From assembly GCF_009857475.1 (NCBI RefSeq), contig NZ_WWCJ01000024.1, forward strand, positions 22,215 to 86,214: DNA of 64,000 bases, in the 5' to 3' direction. This document shows, piece after piece, positions 26,197 to 35,115 of the stretch. Origin of the DNA: Pseudoduganella guangdongensis (lineage in GTDB: Bacteria; Pseudomonadota; Gammaproteobacteria; Burkholderiales; Burkholderiaceae_D). Within the stretch, counting starts at the first letter, position 1, and each line of letters starts with the position of its first letter. The notes below the pieces were generated by a model. It saw only the letters and a program-made list of their open reading frames with translations, had not been told where the DNA came from and searched no databases. Made by a program: the position numbers and the translations under genes.

Positions 26197-26664
26197 TCAG
26201 CAGTAGCGCCGCAGGCGCCGCCGCATCATCAGCGGGTAGACGAACCACATGCCGATCAGCAGGATGAATGCCGCCAGGCCGCCGACCGCGCTGGCCCGGC
26301 TCGATTCCGTCACCATGTACAGCACCAGGGCAATGTCGAGCGATAGCCCGGCCGCCAGTGGCGCCAGGGCATAGCAGATGGCGCGCGAGCTGACCTTGAT
26401 GGCATGCTGCGACACGCAGCCCGGTTCTGCCAGGCGGTGATAGGCGGCTGGCAACATGACCAGGGCAATCGCCACCACCACCAGCGCCAGGGCGGCAACA
26501 TGGCAATCCTGGGCGTACAGCGGCAGGCGTTCGAAGCGGTCGTTGAAAACGGCGATGGTCTGGAAGCCGAACAGGGCCTGGATACCGGGCAGCATCATCC
26601 GCGCTTCCTCGATGATGCGCCCCATCTGCTCTTTCAGCGATTCTTGTTCGCTTGGATTGTCCAT
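26197..26664 (-). CDS. DUF6328 family membrane protein
   Basis: 155 residues. The cytoplasmic N-terminus has EEARMMLPGIQALFGFQTIAVFN, the hallmark of DUF6328. Four hydrophobic segments follow (about residues 35-55, 58-76, 95-118 and 125-148), with a basic end RRRLRRYC. The function of the family is unknown. It lies between the kinase block and prpR and has its own start; co-transcription with prpR upstream is possible but the gap is 40 bases. Confidence 0.75.
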   Translation of the reverse strand: MDNPSEQESLKEQMGRIIEEARMMLPGIQALFGFQTIAVFNDRFERLPLYAQDCHVAALALVVVAIALVMLPAAYHRLAEPGCVSQHAIKVSSRAICYALAPLAAGLSLDIALVLYMVTESSRASAVGGLAAFILLIGMWFVYPLMMRRRLRRYC

Positions 26665-26704
26665 GGCGGCATTCTAGCTGGCCGCCGGGAAGGGGGGCGC
26701 GCGA

Positions 26705-28369
26705 CTAGACGCTGCCTTCTTCGCGCAGGCGGCGCCACAGCGTGGTGCGGCTGATGCCGAGGTAATCGGCAGCGGCGTCACGCCGTCCGCCGAAGCGCGC
26801 CAGCACAGCGCTCACGCTTTCGCGCGGCGCCGGGCCTTGCCGTGCGGCCGGTGCGTCGGCCGTGGCGGCTACGGCCGCGAGGTGGCGCGCTGGTGCCGGT
26901 GCTGGCAGGGCGGCCGTCAGCTCGGGGGCCACGCCGGCGACAAAGTTCGGCGTCAGCGCCTGCAGCGGTTCGGCGGCCAGGAACAGGGCCAGGCGCTCGG
27001 TCAGGTTGCGCAGTTCGCGCACATTGCCGGGCCAGTCGTAGCGCAGCAGGAGCGGGGCGCAGGCCGCCAGTTCGGCGGCCAGGTTGGGATGGGCGCGCAC
27101 GCCCAGGCTGGCCAGGGCGGTGCGCAGCGACCATTCAGCCAGCGGCAGGATATCGCTCGGGCGCTCGCGCAGTGGCGGCAGCGCCAGGCGCAGGACGGCC
27201 AGGCGGTAGAACAGGTCGGCACGGAAGCGGCCTTCGCGCACGCGCGCTTCCAGGTCGCAGTGGGTGGCGCTGATGATGCGCACATTGACCGGTATCGGGC
27301 GGGTGCCGCCGACCCGCACCACTTCGCGTTCCTCCAGCACGCGCAGCAGGCGCGTTTGCAGGGCCAGCGGCATTTCGCCGATTTCGTCGAGGAAGAGCGT
27401 CCCCCGGTTGGCCGCTTCGAACAGGCCGGCGTGGCCGCCGCGCCGCGCGCCGGTAAAGGCGCCTTCTTCGTGGCCGAACAGTTCGGACTCGAGCAGCGAT
27501 TCGGCGATCGCGCCGCAGTTGACCGCCACGAAAGGCCGGTTGGCGCCGCCCAGCGTGCGCGGCGACTCGCGGTGGATGGCTTGCGCCACCAGTTCCTTGC
27601 CGCAGCCGGTCTCGCCCTGGATCAGTACCGTGGCGGGCGATTTCGCGTACAGCACGACGGCCTGCCGCACGCGTTCCATGGCATCGGATTCGCCGCGCAG
27701 GTCGGCCAGGCCGTGCTTGGCGCGCAGGGTGTCGGCCACCACCGGGCGCCGGTTGCGGCCCGTTTCCAGCTGCGCCAGGCGCGCCATTTCCAGCGCGTCG
27801 TCAAAGGCCTGGCGGATGGAGGCGGCGGAGTAGACGAAGACGCCGGTCAGTCCGGCTTCCTCGGCCAGGTCGGTGATCAGGCCCGCGCCGACAATGGCTT
27901 TGATGCCGGAGGCCTTGAGCTCATTGATCTGGGCGCGGGCATCTTCCTCCGTGGCGTAGGTGCGTTGCTCGATCGGCACGCCGAAAGTGGCGGCAAATTC
28001 GGCCAGCGCCGGCATGTCCTCCTGGTAGGTGATCACGCCGATGCGGTCGGATACCTTGCGCGCGCGCGCCAGCGCCTGCATGAAATCAAAGCCGCTGGCC
28101 TTGGCGATCACCACCGGCACCGACAGGCGGCCCTTCAGGTAGGCGGCGTTGGAGCCGGCCGCAATCACGGCGTCGCAGCGCTCCGTGGCCAGCCGCTCGC
28201 GGATATGGCGCGCCGCCTCGTCGAAGCCCAGGTTGATCGGCTCAATGTCGGCCAGGGCGTCGTATTCGAGGGTGATGTCGCGGAACAGCTCGGACAGGCG
28301 CGAGACGGAAACCGTCCAGATGACGGGCTTGTCGGCGGGGTCGAAGGGTAGGGGTGTCGAATGTCGCAT
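26705..28369 (-). CDS. prpR: PrpR, sigma-54-dependent activator of the methylcitrate operon
   Basis: 554 residues. The PrpR_N sensor domain (about 15-190), which binds 2-methylcitrate in this family, comes first. The AAA+ sigma-54 interaction domain (about 225-455) has Walker A GETGCGKELVAQAIH, the sigma-54 contact loop GAFTGA and FLDEIGEMPLALQTRLLRVL. A Fis-type helix-turn-helix ends the protein (RRDAAADYLGISRTTLWRRL). It is divergent from prpB. PrpR-type palindromes lie directly at its own start codon, so it probably represses itself while activating prpBC-acnD-prpF. Confidence 0.95.
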   Translation of the reverse strand: MRHSTPLPFDPADKPVIWTVSVSRLSELFRDITLEYDALADIEPINLGFDEAARHIRERLATERCDAVIAAGSNAAYLKGRLSVPVVIAKASGFDFMQALARARKVSDRIGVITYQEDMPALAEFAATFGVPIEQRTYATEEDARAQINELKASGIKAIVGAGLITDLAEEAGLTGVFVYSAASIRQAFDDALEMARLAQLETGRNRRPVVADTLRAKHGLADLRGESDAMERVRQAVVLYAKSPATVLIQGETGCGKELVAQAIHRESPRTLGGANRPFVAVNCGAIAESLLESELFGHEEGAFTGARRGGHAGLFEAANRGTLFLDEIGEMPLALQTRLLRVLEEREVVRVGGTRPIPVNVRIISATHCDLEARVREGRFRADLFYRLAVLRLALPPLRERPSDILPLAEWSLRTALASLGVRAHPNLAAELAACAPLLLRYDWPGNVRELRNLTERLALFLAAEPLQALTPNFVAGVAPELTAALPAPAPARHLAAVAATADAPAARQGPAPRESVSAVLARFGGRRDAAADYLGISRTTLWRRLREEGSV

Positions 28370-28407
28370 GTTTCACCTGAAACGTTTCAGTGTTTCAATG
28401 TGAAACA
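28369..28407. promoter_or_regulatory. PrpR operator array
   Basis: Overlapping dyads made of the half-sites TGTTTCA/TGAAACA: TGTTTCA-cc-TGAAAC (28369-28383), the perfect 14-mer CTGAAACGTTTCAG (28377-28390) and TGTTTCA-atg-TGAAACA (28391-28407). They lie 50-90 bases upstream of the sigma-54 promoter, the right distance for an enhancer site. They also fall between a TATAAT-like box on the minus strand (28412-28407) and the prpR ATG. Confidence 0.8.
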
Positions 28408-28460
28408 TTATACTCTGGTGCGCCTGTTGCAAGTGCTTGATTTTGCTGGCAACGCCGAGC

Positions 28461-28476
28461 TGGCATGGCGCTTGCA
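28461..28476 (+). promoter_or_regulatory. Sigma-54 promoter of the prp operon
   Basis: TGGCATG-GCGC-TTGCA matches the -24/-12 consensus (TGGCAYR-N4-TTGCW) exactly. Transcription would begin near 28488; AAAGGA precedes the prpB ATG. Confidence 0.9.
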
Positions 28477-28515
28477 ATAAAGGCGGCAAACAAACCTGTT
28501 TCCTGAAAGGACACC

Positions 28516-29403
28516 ATGAGCCAACACTCCGCCGGCGCCGCCTTCCGCAAGGCCGTGCAAGAAGAATCCCCACTGCAGGTGGTGGGCGCGATCAATGCCA
28601 ACCACGCCTTGCTGGCCAAGCGCGCCGGGTTCAAGGCGATCTACCTGTCGGGTGGCGGCGTGGCCGCCGGTTCGCTGGGCTTGCCCGACCTGGGCATCTC
28701 CAACCTGGACGACGTGCTGACCGACGTGCGCCGTATCACCGATGTGTGCGACCTGCCGCTGCTGGTGGACGTGGACACCGGCTTTGGCGCTTCCGCCTTT
28801 AATGTGGCGCGCACGGTGAAGTCGATGATCAAGTTCGGCGCAGCGGCCATGCATATCGAAGACCAGGTGGGGGCCAAGCGTTGCGGCCACCGTCCGGGCA
28901 AGGAGATCGTCACCAAAGGTGAAATGGTGGACCGTATCAAGGCTGCCGTCGACGCGCGCACTGACGAGAACTTCGTGATCATGGCGCGCACCGATGCGCT
29001 GGCCGTGGAGGGACTGGATGCGGCGATCGAGCGCGCCGTGGCGTGCGTGGAGGCGGGTGCCGACATGATCTTCCCGGAGGCGATGATTTCGCTGGATATG
29101 TACAAGCAGTTCGCCGCTGCGGTGAAGGTGCCGGTGCTGGCGAATATCACCGAGTTTGGTTCGACTCCGCTGTTTACCGTGGAGGAGTTGAAGTCCGCCG
29201 ATGTGGGCCTGGTGCTGTATCCGCTGTCCGCCTTCCGCGCCATGAACAAGGCCGCCGAGAATGTGTACACCGCGATCCGCCGCGATGGCACCCAGCAGAA
29301 TGTGGTCGACACCATGCAGACCCGCGCCGAACTGTACGAACGCATCAACTATCACGATTTTGAACAAAAGCTGGACGCGCTGTTTGCCGCCGCTAAGAAA
29401 TAA
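28516..29403 (+). CDS. prpB: 2-methylisocitrate lyase
   Basis: 295 residues, the length of PrpB. YLSGGGVAAGSLGLPDLG and LLVDVDTGFG belong to the isocitrate lyase/PEP mutase barrel. EDQVGAKRCGHRPGKE carries the catalytic KRCGH loop with its active-site Cys. It splits 2-methylisocitrate into pyruvate and succinate, the last step of the methylcitrate cycle for propionyl-CoA. First gene of the operon, 40 bases downstream of the sigma-54 promoter. Confidence 0.97.
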   Translation: MSQHSAGAAFRKAVQEESPLQVVGAINANHALLAKRAGFKAIYLSGGGVAAGSLGLPDLGISNLDDVLTDVRRITDVCDLPLLVDVDTGFGASAFNVARTVKSMIKFGAAAMHIEDQVGAKRCGHRPGKEIVTKGEMVDRIKAAVDARTDENFVIMARTDALAVEGLDAAIERAVACVEAGADMIFPEAMISLDMYKQFAAAVKVPVLANITEFGSTPLFTVEELKSADVGLVLYPLSAFRAMNKAAENVYTAIRRDGTQQNVVDTMQTRAELYERINYHDFEQKLDALFAAAKK

Positions 29404-29415
29404 GGAGACATAGAC

Positions 29416-30564
29416 ATGACCGACGCACCTACCTTCAAACCAAAAAAATCCGTCGCCCTGTCCGGCGTTGCAGCCGGTAACACCGCCTTGTGCTCCGTCG
29501 GCAAGACCGGGAATGACCTGCACTATCGCGGCTACGACATCCTGGACGTGGCCACCACCTGCGAATTCGAAGAAATCGCCTACCTGCTGGTGCACGGCAA
29601 ACTGCCGAACGTGGCCGAACTGAAAGGCTACAAGAAGAAGCTGAAATCCCTGCGCGGCCTGCCGCAAGGCGTGAAGTCGGCACTGGAAGCGCTGCCTGCC
29701 TCCGCCCACCCGATGGACGTGATGCGCACCGGCGTCTCCGTGCTGGGCTGCTGCCTGCCGGAGAAGGACGACCACAATATCGCCGGCGCGCGCGATATCG
29801 CCGACCGCCTGATGGCATCCTTCGGCTCCATGCTGCTGTACTGGTACCACTTCAGCCACAACGGCAAGCGCATCGACGTGGAAACCGACGACGAGACCAT
29901 CGGCGGCCACTTCCTGCACCTGCTGCACGGCGAAAAGCCGTCCGAAAGCTGGGTGCGCGCGATGCACACCTCCCTGATCCTGTACGCGGAGCACGAGTTC
30001 AACGCCTCCACCTTCACCAGCCGCGTCATCTCCGGCACCGGCTCCGACATCCACTCCGCCATCACCGGCGCGATTGGCGCGCTGCGCGGCCCTAAGCACG
30101 GCGGCGCCAACGAAGTGGCGCTGGACATCCAGCAGCGCTACGAAAACGCCGACGAAGCGGAAGCCGACATCCGCAACCGCGTCGCCAACAAGGAGGTGGT
30201 GATCGGCTTCGGTCACCCGGTCTACACCATCTCCGACCCGCGCAACGTGGTGATCAAGGAAGTGGCGCGCACCCTGTCGCAGGAAGCCGGCTCGATGAAG
30301 ATGTTCGACATCGCCGAACGCCTGGAATCGACCATGTGGGAAATCAAGAAGATGTTCCCGAACCTGGACTGGTTCTCCGCCGTGTCCTACCACATGATGG
30401 GCGTGCCGACCGCCATGTTCACCCCGCTGTTCGTGATCTCGCGCACCTCCGGCTGGGCAGCCCACGTGATCGAGCAGCGCATCGACAACAAGATCATCCG
30501 TCCAAGCGCCAACTATGTTGGCCCTGAAGACCTGGCCTTCGTACCGATCAAGGACCGCAAGTAA
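29416..30564 (+). CDS. prpC: 2-methylcitrate synthase
   Basis: 382 residues. Citrate synthase fold with active-site motifs RGYDILD, GPKHGGANEVAL (first catalytic His), GFGHPVYTISDPR (second His) and DWFSAVSYHMMG with the Asp/Tyr region. Length and context distinguish it from the larger TCA citrate synthase. It condenses propionyl-CoA with oxaloacetate. It follows prpB by 12 bases with AAGGAG ahead of the ATG. Confidence 0.96.
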   Translation: MTDAPTFKPKKSVALSGVAAGNTALCSVGKTGNDLHYRGYDILDVATTCEFEEIAYLLVHGKLPNVAELKGYKKKLKSLRGLPQGVKSALEALPASAHPMDVMRTGVSVLGCCLPEKDDHNIAGARDIADRLMASFGSMLLYWYHFSHNGKRIDVETDDETIGGHFLHLLHGEKPSESWVRAMHTSLILYAEHEFNASTFTSRVISGTGSDIHSAITGAIGALRGPKHGGANEVALDIQQRYENADEAEADIRNRVANKEVVIGFGHPVYTISDPRNVVIKEVARTLSQEAGSMKMFDIAERLESTMWEIKKMFPNLDWFSAVSYHMMGVPTAMFTPLFVISRTSGWAAHVIEQRIDNKIIRPSANYVGPEDLAFVPIKDRK

Positions 30565-30566
30565 TC

Positions 30567-33164
30567 ATGAACAGCCAATATCGCAAACAACTCCCAGGCA
30601 CCAAGCTGGATTACTTCGACGCGCGCGAAGCGGTCGACGCGATCAAGCCAGGCGCCTACGCCAAGCTGCCGTACACCTCGCGCGTGCTGGCGGAAAATCT
30701 GGTGCGCCGCTGCGATCCAGCCAATTTGACCGCCTCGCTGCAGCAACTGATCGAGCGCAAGCGCGACCTGGACTTCCCATGGTTCCCGGCGCGCGTGGTG
30801 TGCCACGACATCCTGGGCCAGACCGCCCTGGTGGACCTGGCCGGCCTGCGCGACGCCATCGCGGAGCAGGGCGGCGATCCAGCCCTGGTCAACCCGGTGG
30901 TGCCAACCCAGCTGGTGGTGGACCACTCGCTGGCCGTGGAATGCGGCGGTTTCGATCCGGACGCGTTCAACAAGAACCGCGCCATTGAAGACCGCCGTAA
31001 CGAAGACCGCTTCGACTTTATCAACTGGACCAAGAAAGCCTTCCAGAACGTCGACGTGATCCCGCCGGGTAACGGCATCCTGCACCAGATCAACCTGGAG
31101 CGCATGTCGCCGGTGATCCAGGTCACCGACGGCGTGGCCTACCCGGACACCCTGGTCGGCACCGACTCGCACACCCCGATGGTCGATGCGCTGGGCGTGA
31201 TCGCGATTGGCGTGGGCGGCCTGGAAGCGGAAACCGTGATGCTGGGCCGCGCTTCCTGGATGCGCCTGCCCGACATCATCGGCGTTGAGCTGACCGGCAA
31301 GCCGCAGCCCGGCATCACCGCCACCGACATCGTGCTGGCGCTGACCGAATTCCTGCGCAAGGAAAAAGTGGTGTCGGCCTACCTGGAGTTCTACGGCGCC
31401 GGTTCGGCCGCGCTGACCCTGGGCGACCGCGCCACCATCTCGAATATGGCGCCGGAATTCGGCGCCACCGCCGCGATGTTCTCGATCGACGCGCAAACCA
31501 TCAAATACCTGAAGCTGACCGGCCGCGACGACGCGCTGGTGGAACTGGTCGAGCAGTACGCCAAGCGCACCGGCCTGTGGTCGGACGACCTGGCCCAGGT
31601 GGAATACGAGCGCGTGCTGAGGTTCGACCTGTCGAGCGTGGTGCGTAATATCGCCGGCCCGTCCAACCCGCACAAGCGCGTGCCGACCAGCGAGCTGGCC
31701 GCGCGCGGCATTTCCGGCGTGGTGGAGAACGAGCCGGGCAAGATGCCGGACGGCGCCGTGATCATCGCCGCCATCACCAGCTGCACCAACACCAACAACC
31801 CGCGCAATATGATCGCAGCCGGCCTGCTGGCGCGCAACGCGAACAAGGTCGGCCTGCTGCGCAAGCCGTGGGTCAAATCCTCGCTGGCGCCAGGCTCGAA
31901 AGCGGTCACGCTGTACCTGGAAGAAGCAGGCCTGATGACGGAGCTGGAAAAACTGGGCTTTGGCGTGGTTGCTTATGCCTGCACCTCCTGCAACGGCATG
32001 TCCGGTGCGCTCGACCCGGCGATCCAGAAGGAAGTAGTGGAGCGCGACCTGTACGCCACCGCCGTCCTGTCGGGCAACCGCAACTTCGACGGCCGCATCC
32101 ACCCATACGCCAAGCAAGCATTCCTGGCCTCGCCGCCGCTGGTGGTGGCCTACGCCATCGCCGGCACCATCCGTTTCGATATCGAGAAGGATGTACTGGG
32201 CCACGATGCCGCCGGCAAGGCAATCACCCTGAAGGACTTGTGGCCGAGCGACGAAGAGATCGACGCCATCGTCGAATCCTCCGTCAAGCCGGAACAGTTC
32301 CGCAAGGTGTACATCCCGATGTTTGCGCGCAGCGCCGACGCCGGCGAACGCGCCGACCCGCTGTACGACTGGCGCCCACAATCGACCTACATCCGCCGTC
32401 CGCCGTACTGGGAAGGCGCGCTGGCGGGCGAGCGCACGCTGAAAGGCATGCGTCCGCTGGCGCTGCTGGGCGACAACATCACCACCGACCACCTGTCGCC
32501 GTCCAACGCGATCATGATGGACTCCGCCGCCGGCGAATACCTGCACAAAATGGGCCTGCCGGAAGAGGACTTCAACTCCTACGCCACCCACCGCGGCGAC
32601 CACCTGACCGCGCAGCGCGCGACCTTCGCCAACCCGACGCTGAAAAACGAGATGGTGCGCAACGCCGACGGCAGCATCAAGGCCGGCTCGCTGGCGCGCG
32701 TGGAGCCCGACGGCCAGGTCACCCGCATGTGGGAAGCCATTGAAACCTACATGGAGCGCAAGCAGCCGCTGATCGTGATCGCCGGCGCCGACTACGGCCA
32801 GGGTTCCTCGCGCGACTGGGCCGCCAAGGGCGTGCGCCTGGCCGGGGTGGAAGCGATTGTGGCCGAAGGCTTCGAGCGCATCCACCGCACCAACCTGGTC
32901 GGCATGGGCGTGTTGCCGCTGGAGTTCCAGCCAGGCGTGAACCGCCTGACCCTGGGCCTGGACGGCACCGAGACCTTCGACGTGATTGGCCAGCGTGCGC
33001 CGCGCGCCACCCTGACCCTGGTGGTGCACCGCAAGAACGGTGAACGCGTGGAAGTGCCGGTCACCTGCCGCCTCGATTCGTCGGAAGACGTGTCGATCTA
33101 CGAAGCGGGCGGTGTGCTGCAGCGCTTCGCGCAGGACTTCCTGGAATCGGCAAAGGCAGCGTAA
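30567..33164 (+). CDS. acnD: Fe/S-dependent 2-methylcitrate dehydratase AcnD
   Basis: 865 residues of the aconitase A family. The Fe-S cluster cysteines are in ITSCTNTNNPRNMIAAGLL and YACTSCNGMSGALD. Substrate loops include VGTDSHTPMVDALGV and GADYGQGSSRDWAAKGVRL. The next gene, prpF, marks it as AcnD rather than a second AcnA: AcnD dehydrates 2-methylcitrate to 2-methyl-trans-aconitate, which PrpF isomerises. No prpD is present. The stop TAA shares its last A with the ATG of prpF. Confidence 0.96.
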   Translation: MNSQYRKQLPGTKLDYFDAREAVDAIKPGAYAKLPYTSRVLAENLVRRCDPANLTASLQQLIERKRDLDFPWFPARVVCHDILGQTALVDLAGLRDAIAEQGGDPALVNPVVPTQLVVDHSLAVECGGFDPDAFNKNRAIEDRRNEDRFDFINWTKKAFQNVDVIPPGNGILHQINLERMSPVIQVTDGVAYPDTLVGTDSHTPMVDALGVIAIGVGGLEAETVMLGRASWMRLPDIIGVELTGKPQPGITATDIVLALTEFLRKEKVVSAYLEFYGAGSAALTLGDRATISNMAPEFGATAAMFSIDAQTIKYLKLTGRDDALVELVEQYAKRTGLWSDDLAQVEYERVLRFDLSSVVRNIAGPSNPHKRVPTSELAARGISGVVENEPGKMPDGAVIIAAITSCTNTNNPRNMIAAGLLARNANKVGLLRKPWVKSSLAPGSKAVTLYLEEAGLMTELEKLGFGVVAYACTSCNGMSGALDPAIQKEVVERDLYATAVLSGNRNFDGRIHPYAKQAFLASPPLVVAYAIAGTIRFDIEKDVLGHDAAGKAITLKDLWPSDEEIDAIVESSVKPEQFRKVYIPMFARSADAGERADPLYDWRPQSTYIRRPPYWEGALAGERTLKGMRPLALLGDNITTDHLSPSNAIMMDSAAGEYLHKMGLPEEDFNSYATHRGDHLTAQRATFANPTLKNEMVRNADGSIKAGSLARVEPDGQVTRMWEAIETYMERKQPLIVIAGADYGQGSSRDWAAKGVRLAGVEAIVAEGFERIHRTNLVGMGVLPLEFQPGVNRLTLGLDGTETFDVIGQRAPRATLTLVVHRKNGERVEVPVTCRLDSSEDVSIYEAGGVLQRFAQDFLESAKAA

Positions 33165-34348
33165 TGGCACACAAACCGCAAATTAAGATCCCCGCCACCT
33201 ATATGCGTGGCGGCACCAGCAAGGGCGTGTTCTTCCGGCTGCAGGACTTGCCGCAGGCCGCCCAGGTGCCGGGCAAGGCGCGCGACGACGTGCTGCTGCG
33301 CGTGATCGGCAGCCCCGACCCGTACGGCAAGCAGATCGACGGCATGGGCGGCGCGACGTCAAGCACCAGCAAGACGGTGATCCTGTCCGCCTCCACCCGC
33401 TCCGACCACGACGTGGACTACCTGTTCGGCCAGGTCAGCATCGACAAGGCTTTTGTCGACTGGAGCGGCAACTGCGGCAATCTGTCGGCGGCGGTGGGCG
33501 CCTTCGCCATCAGCGGCGGCCTGGTGCCGCCGGCCCGCGTGCCGCACGACGGCATGGCGGTGGTGCGCATCTGGCAGGCCAATATCGGCAAGACCATCAT
33601 CGCCCACGTGCCGATGACGAACGGCGAGGTGCAGGAAACCGGCGACTTTGAACTGGACGGGGTTACCTTCCCGGCCGCCGAAGTGCAGCTGGAATTCATG
33701 GACCCGGCGGCCGAAGAAGAGGGCGCTGGCGGCTCGATGTTCCCGACCGGGAACCTGGTGGACGAGCTTGAAGTGCCGGGTGTCGGCACGCTCAAGGCGA
33801 CCATGATCAATGCCGGCATTCCGACCATCTTCATCAATGCCGACGCCATCGGCTACACCGGCACCGAGCTGCAGGAAGCCATCAACGGCGACGCCGCCGC
33901 GCTGGCAAAGTTCGAAACCATCCGCGCCCACGGCGCGCTGCGTATGGGCCTGATCAAGGACGTGAGCGAAGCGGCCACCCGCCAGCACACGCCGAAGGTC
34001 GCCTTCGTCGCGCCGCCGGCCAGCTACGCCGCTTCCAGCGGCAAGCAGGTGGGGGCCGGCGATATTGACCTGCTGGTGCGCGCGCTCTCGATGGGCAAGC
34101 TGCACCACGCCATGATGGGCACCGCCGCCGTTGCCATCGGCACCGCAGCAGCGATTCCCGGCACGCTGGTCAACCTGGCTGCCGGTGGCGGCGAGCGTGA
34201 ATCGGTGCGCTTCGGGCATCCTTCCGGCACGCTGCGCGTGGGCGCCCAGGCGACACGGGAAAACGGTGAATGGAGCGTGAAGAAAGCTATCATGAGCCGC
34301 AGCGCGCGGGTCTTGATGGAGGGCTGGGTCCGCGTGCCAGCCGAGTAA
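33164..34348 (+). CDS. prpF: 2-methylaconitate cis-trans isomerase PrpF
   Basis: 394 residues, diaminopimelate-epimerase-like fold. PATYMRGGTSKGVFF at the N-terminus holds the Lys/Ser active-site segment of PrpF, and WSGNCGNLSAAVGAFAI and FVAPPASY are conserved family stretches. It converts 2-methyl-trans-aconitate to the cis isomer. Overlaps acnD by one base; last gene of the operon, with a strong terminator close behind. Confidence 0.96.
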   Translation: MAHKPQIKIPATYMRGGTSKGVFFRLQDLPQAAQVPGKARDDVLLRVIGSPDPYGKQIDGMGGATSSTSKTVILSASTRSDHDVDYLFGQVSIDKAFVDWSGNCGNLSAAVGAFAISGGLVPPARVPHDGMAVVRIWQANIGKTIIAHVPMTNGEVQETGDFELDGVTFPAAEVQLEFMDPAAEEEGAGGSMFPTGNLVDELEVPGVGTLKATMINAGIPTIFINADAIGYTGTELQEAINGDAAALAKFETIRAHGALRMGLIKDVSEAATRQHTPKVAFVAPPASYAASSGKQVGAGDIDLLVRALSMGKLHHAMMGTAAVAIGTAAAIPGTLVNLAAGGGERESVRFGHPSGTLRVGAQATRENGEWSVKKAIMSRSARVLMEGWVRVPAE

Positions 34349-34354
34349 GCCAGG

Positions 34355-34383
34355 GCGCCCGGCCTGCGGGCCGGGCGCTTTAT
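34355..34383 (+). terminator. prp operon terminator
   Basis: A 10-bp GC stem, GCGCCCGGCC (34355-34364) with GGCCGGGCGC (34369-34378), loop TGCG, then TTTATT. It directly abuts the last codons of the convergent type VI cassette. Confidence 0.85.
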
Positions 34384-34593
34384 TCAACGTCCGATGTCGT
34401 CATCCTCGTCGTCGTCGTGGAATTTCCCCGGCGGGCTGTATTCACCGTTCTCCAGCACCTGGCACCAGCCAAAGGTGGTGTTGAACATGGCGAGGTCGGT
34501 GGCCACTTTGCAAAGGCAGGGAATGTTCTTTTGCCGGACCATGTCTTCTGAGACCAGGTTCTTGGGTAGTTGGATATGTAAATACAGGCTCAC
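34384..34593 (-). CDS. Small acidic protein, candidate second immunity protein
   Basis: 69 residues if translation begins at the GTG at 34593, which overlaps an upstream in-frame TGA (GTGA). The frame is open to an ATG at 34692 that overlaps the stop of the preceding gene, but the extra residues (RWRGGAAHAGRAR) do not look like protein. The chain contains LYLHIQLPKNL and NTTFGWCQVLENGEY and ends in a strongly acidic tail (HDDDEDDD). A small acidic protein behind a nuclease effector is a classic immunity candidate, because it can mask a basic RNA-binding face. Family unknown. It is the last gene of the cassette. Confidence 0.5.
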   Translation of the reverse strand: MSLYLHIQLPKNLVSEDMVRQKNIPCLCKVATDLAMFNTTFGWCQVLENGEYSPPGKFHDDDEDDDIGR

Positions 34594-34655
34594 TGTAACT
34601 TCTGTTCTAGCGCGTCCAGCGTGCGCGGCACCGCCGCGCCAGCGCTGAGCTTGGC
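34590..34655 (-). pseudogene. Fossil 3' end of a displaced reading frame
   Basis: In the frame of the upstream gene but beyond its stop, 21 codons (34655-34593) after a TAA read as a well-formed protein end, including PRTLDALEQKLQ, closed by a TGA that overlaps the GTG of the next gene. Such GTGA coupling is usual between an effector and its immunity gene. The body of the gene is gone. Confidence 0.35.
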
Positions 34656-34688
34656 TTATTGCATTGATAGAGTCGAGCGCAGCGATAG

Positions 34689-35093
34689 TCATTTCAAAGT
34701 TGCGATCAGCCTGCGCACGTCAGAAGCGCGGGTACTCCGTTGTGCTGTCAACAGTTCCGATAACTCTTCCAACCGGCCCCTTGATGAGGCGGGCAAGGCC
34801 ACCCCCAAATCGTCCAGTTGGCTTGCAGAAATGGCCGCCACATCGAGGTGGGGCGAATCAAGCAGCGCCGTCAGTACTCCTACCCCTTCCGCACTGCCCA
34901 AATCGCCAACCGCTTCGGCACATCGTTCCTGTACGCAGGCCGACAGCGATAATGCCCGCTCCTCCAGGTGGCGCCAATCGGCCGCAGCGAACCCCCTGAG
35001 GACTTCGCTTGCCATTTCGAGATGGTATTCAAACCAGGGCGTAGTTTGATTGCCGAGGAGGCGTTCGAATTCGTTGAAGGTGGATGTAGTCAT
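34689..35093 (-). CDS. HEAT-like small protein, candidate immunity protein of the EndoU-type effector
   Basis: 134 residues from the ATG at 35093, preceded by AAGGAAG; longer upstream frames overlap the effector stop and are unlikely. Helical throughout, with CAEAVGDLGSAEGVGVLTALLDSPHLDVAAISASQLDDLG like two HEAT repeats. It starts 22 bases after the effector gene, the expected place for the cognate immunity gene. GC is lower than in the operons around it, as is common for effector-immunity tips. Immunity function is inferred from position only. Confidence 0.6.
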   Translation of the reverse strand: MTTSTFNEFERLLGNQTTPWFEYHLEMASEVLRGFAAADWRHLEERALSLSACVQERCAEAVGDLGSAEGVGVLTALLDSPHLDVAAISASQLDDLGVALPASSRGRLEELSELLTAQRSTRASDVRRLIATLK

Positions 35094-35115
35094 TTTTCTT
35101 CCTTTATCTCTTCTT

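Noticed and set aside
28408..33170. Long open frames opposite prpB-prpC and acnD
   Set aside because: Same shadow effect; no motifs, whereas the plus-strand proteins are unmistakable.
34394..34648. Plus-strand frame opposite the last gene of the type VI cassette
   Set aside because: Begins with a run of Ser from the complement of the acidic tail (DDDEDDD); a shadow.
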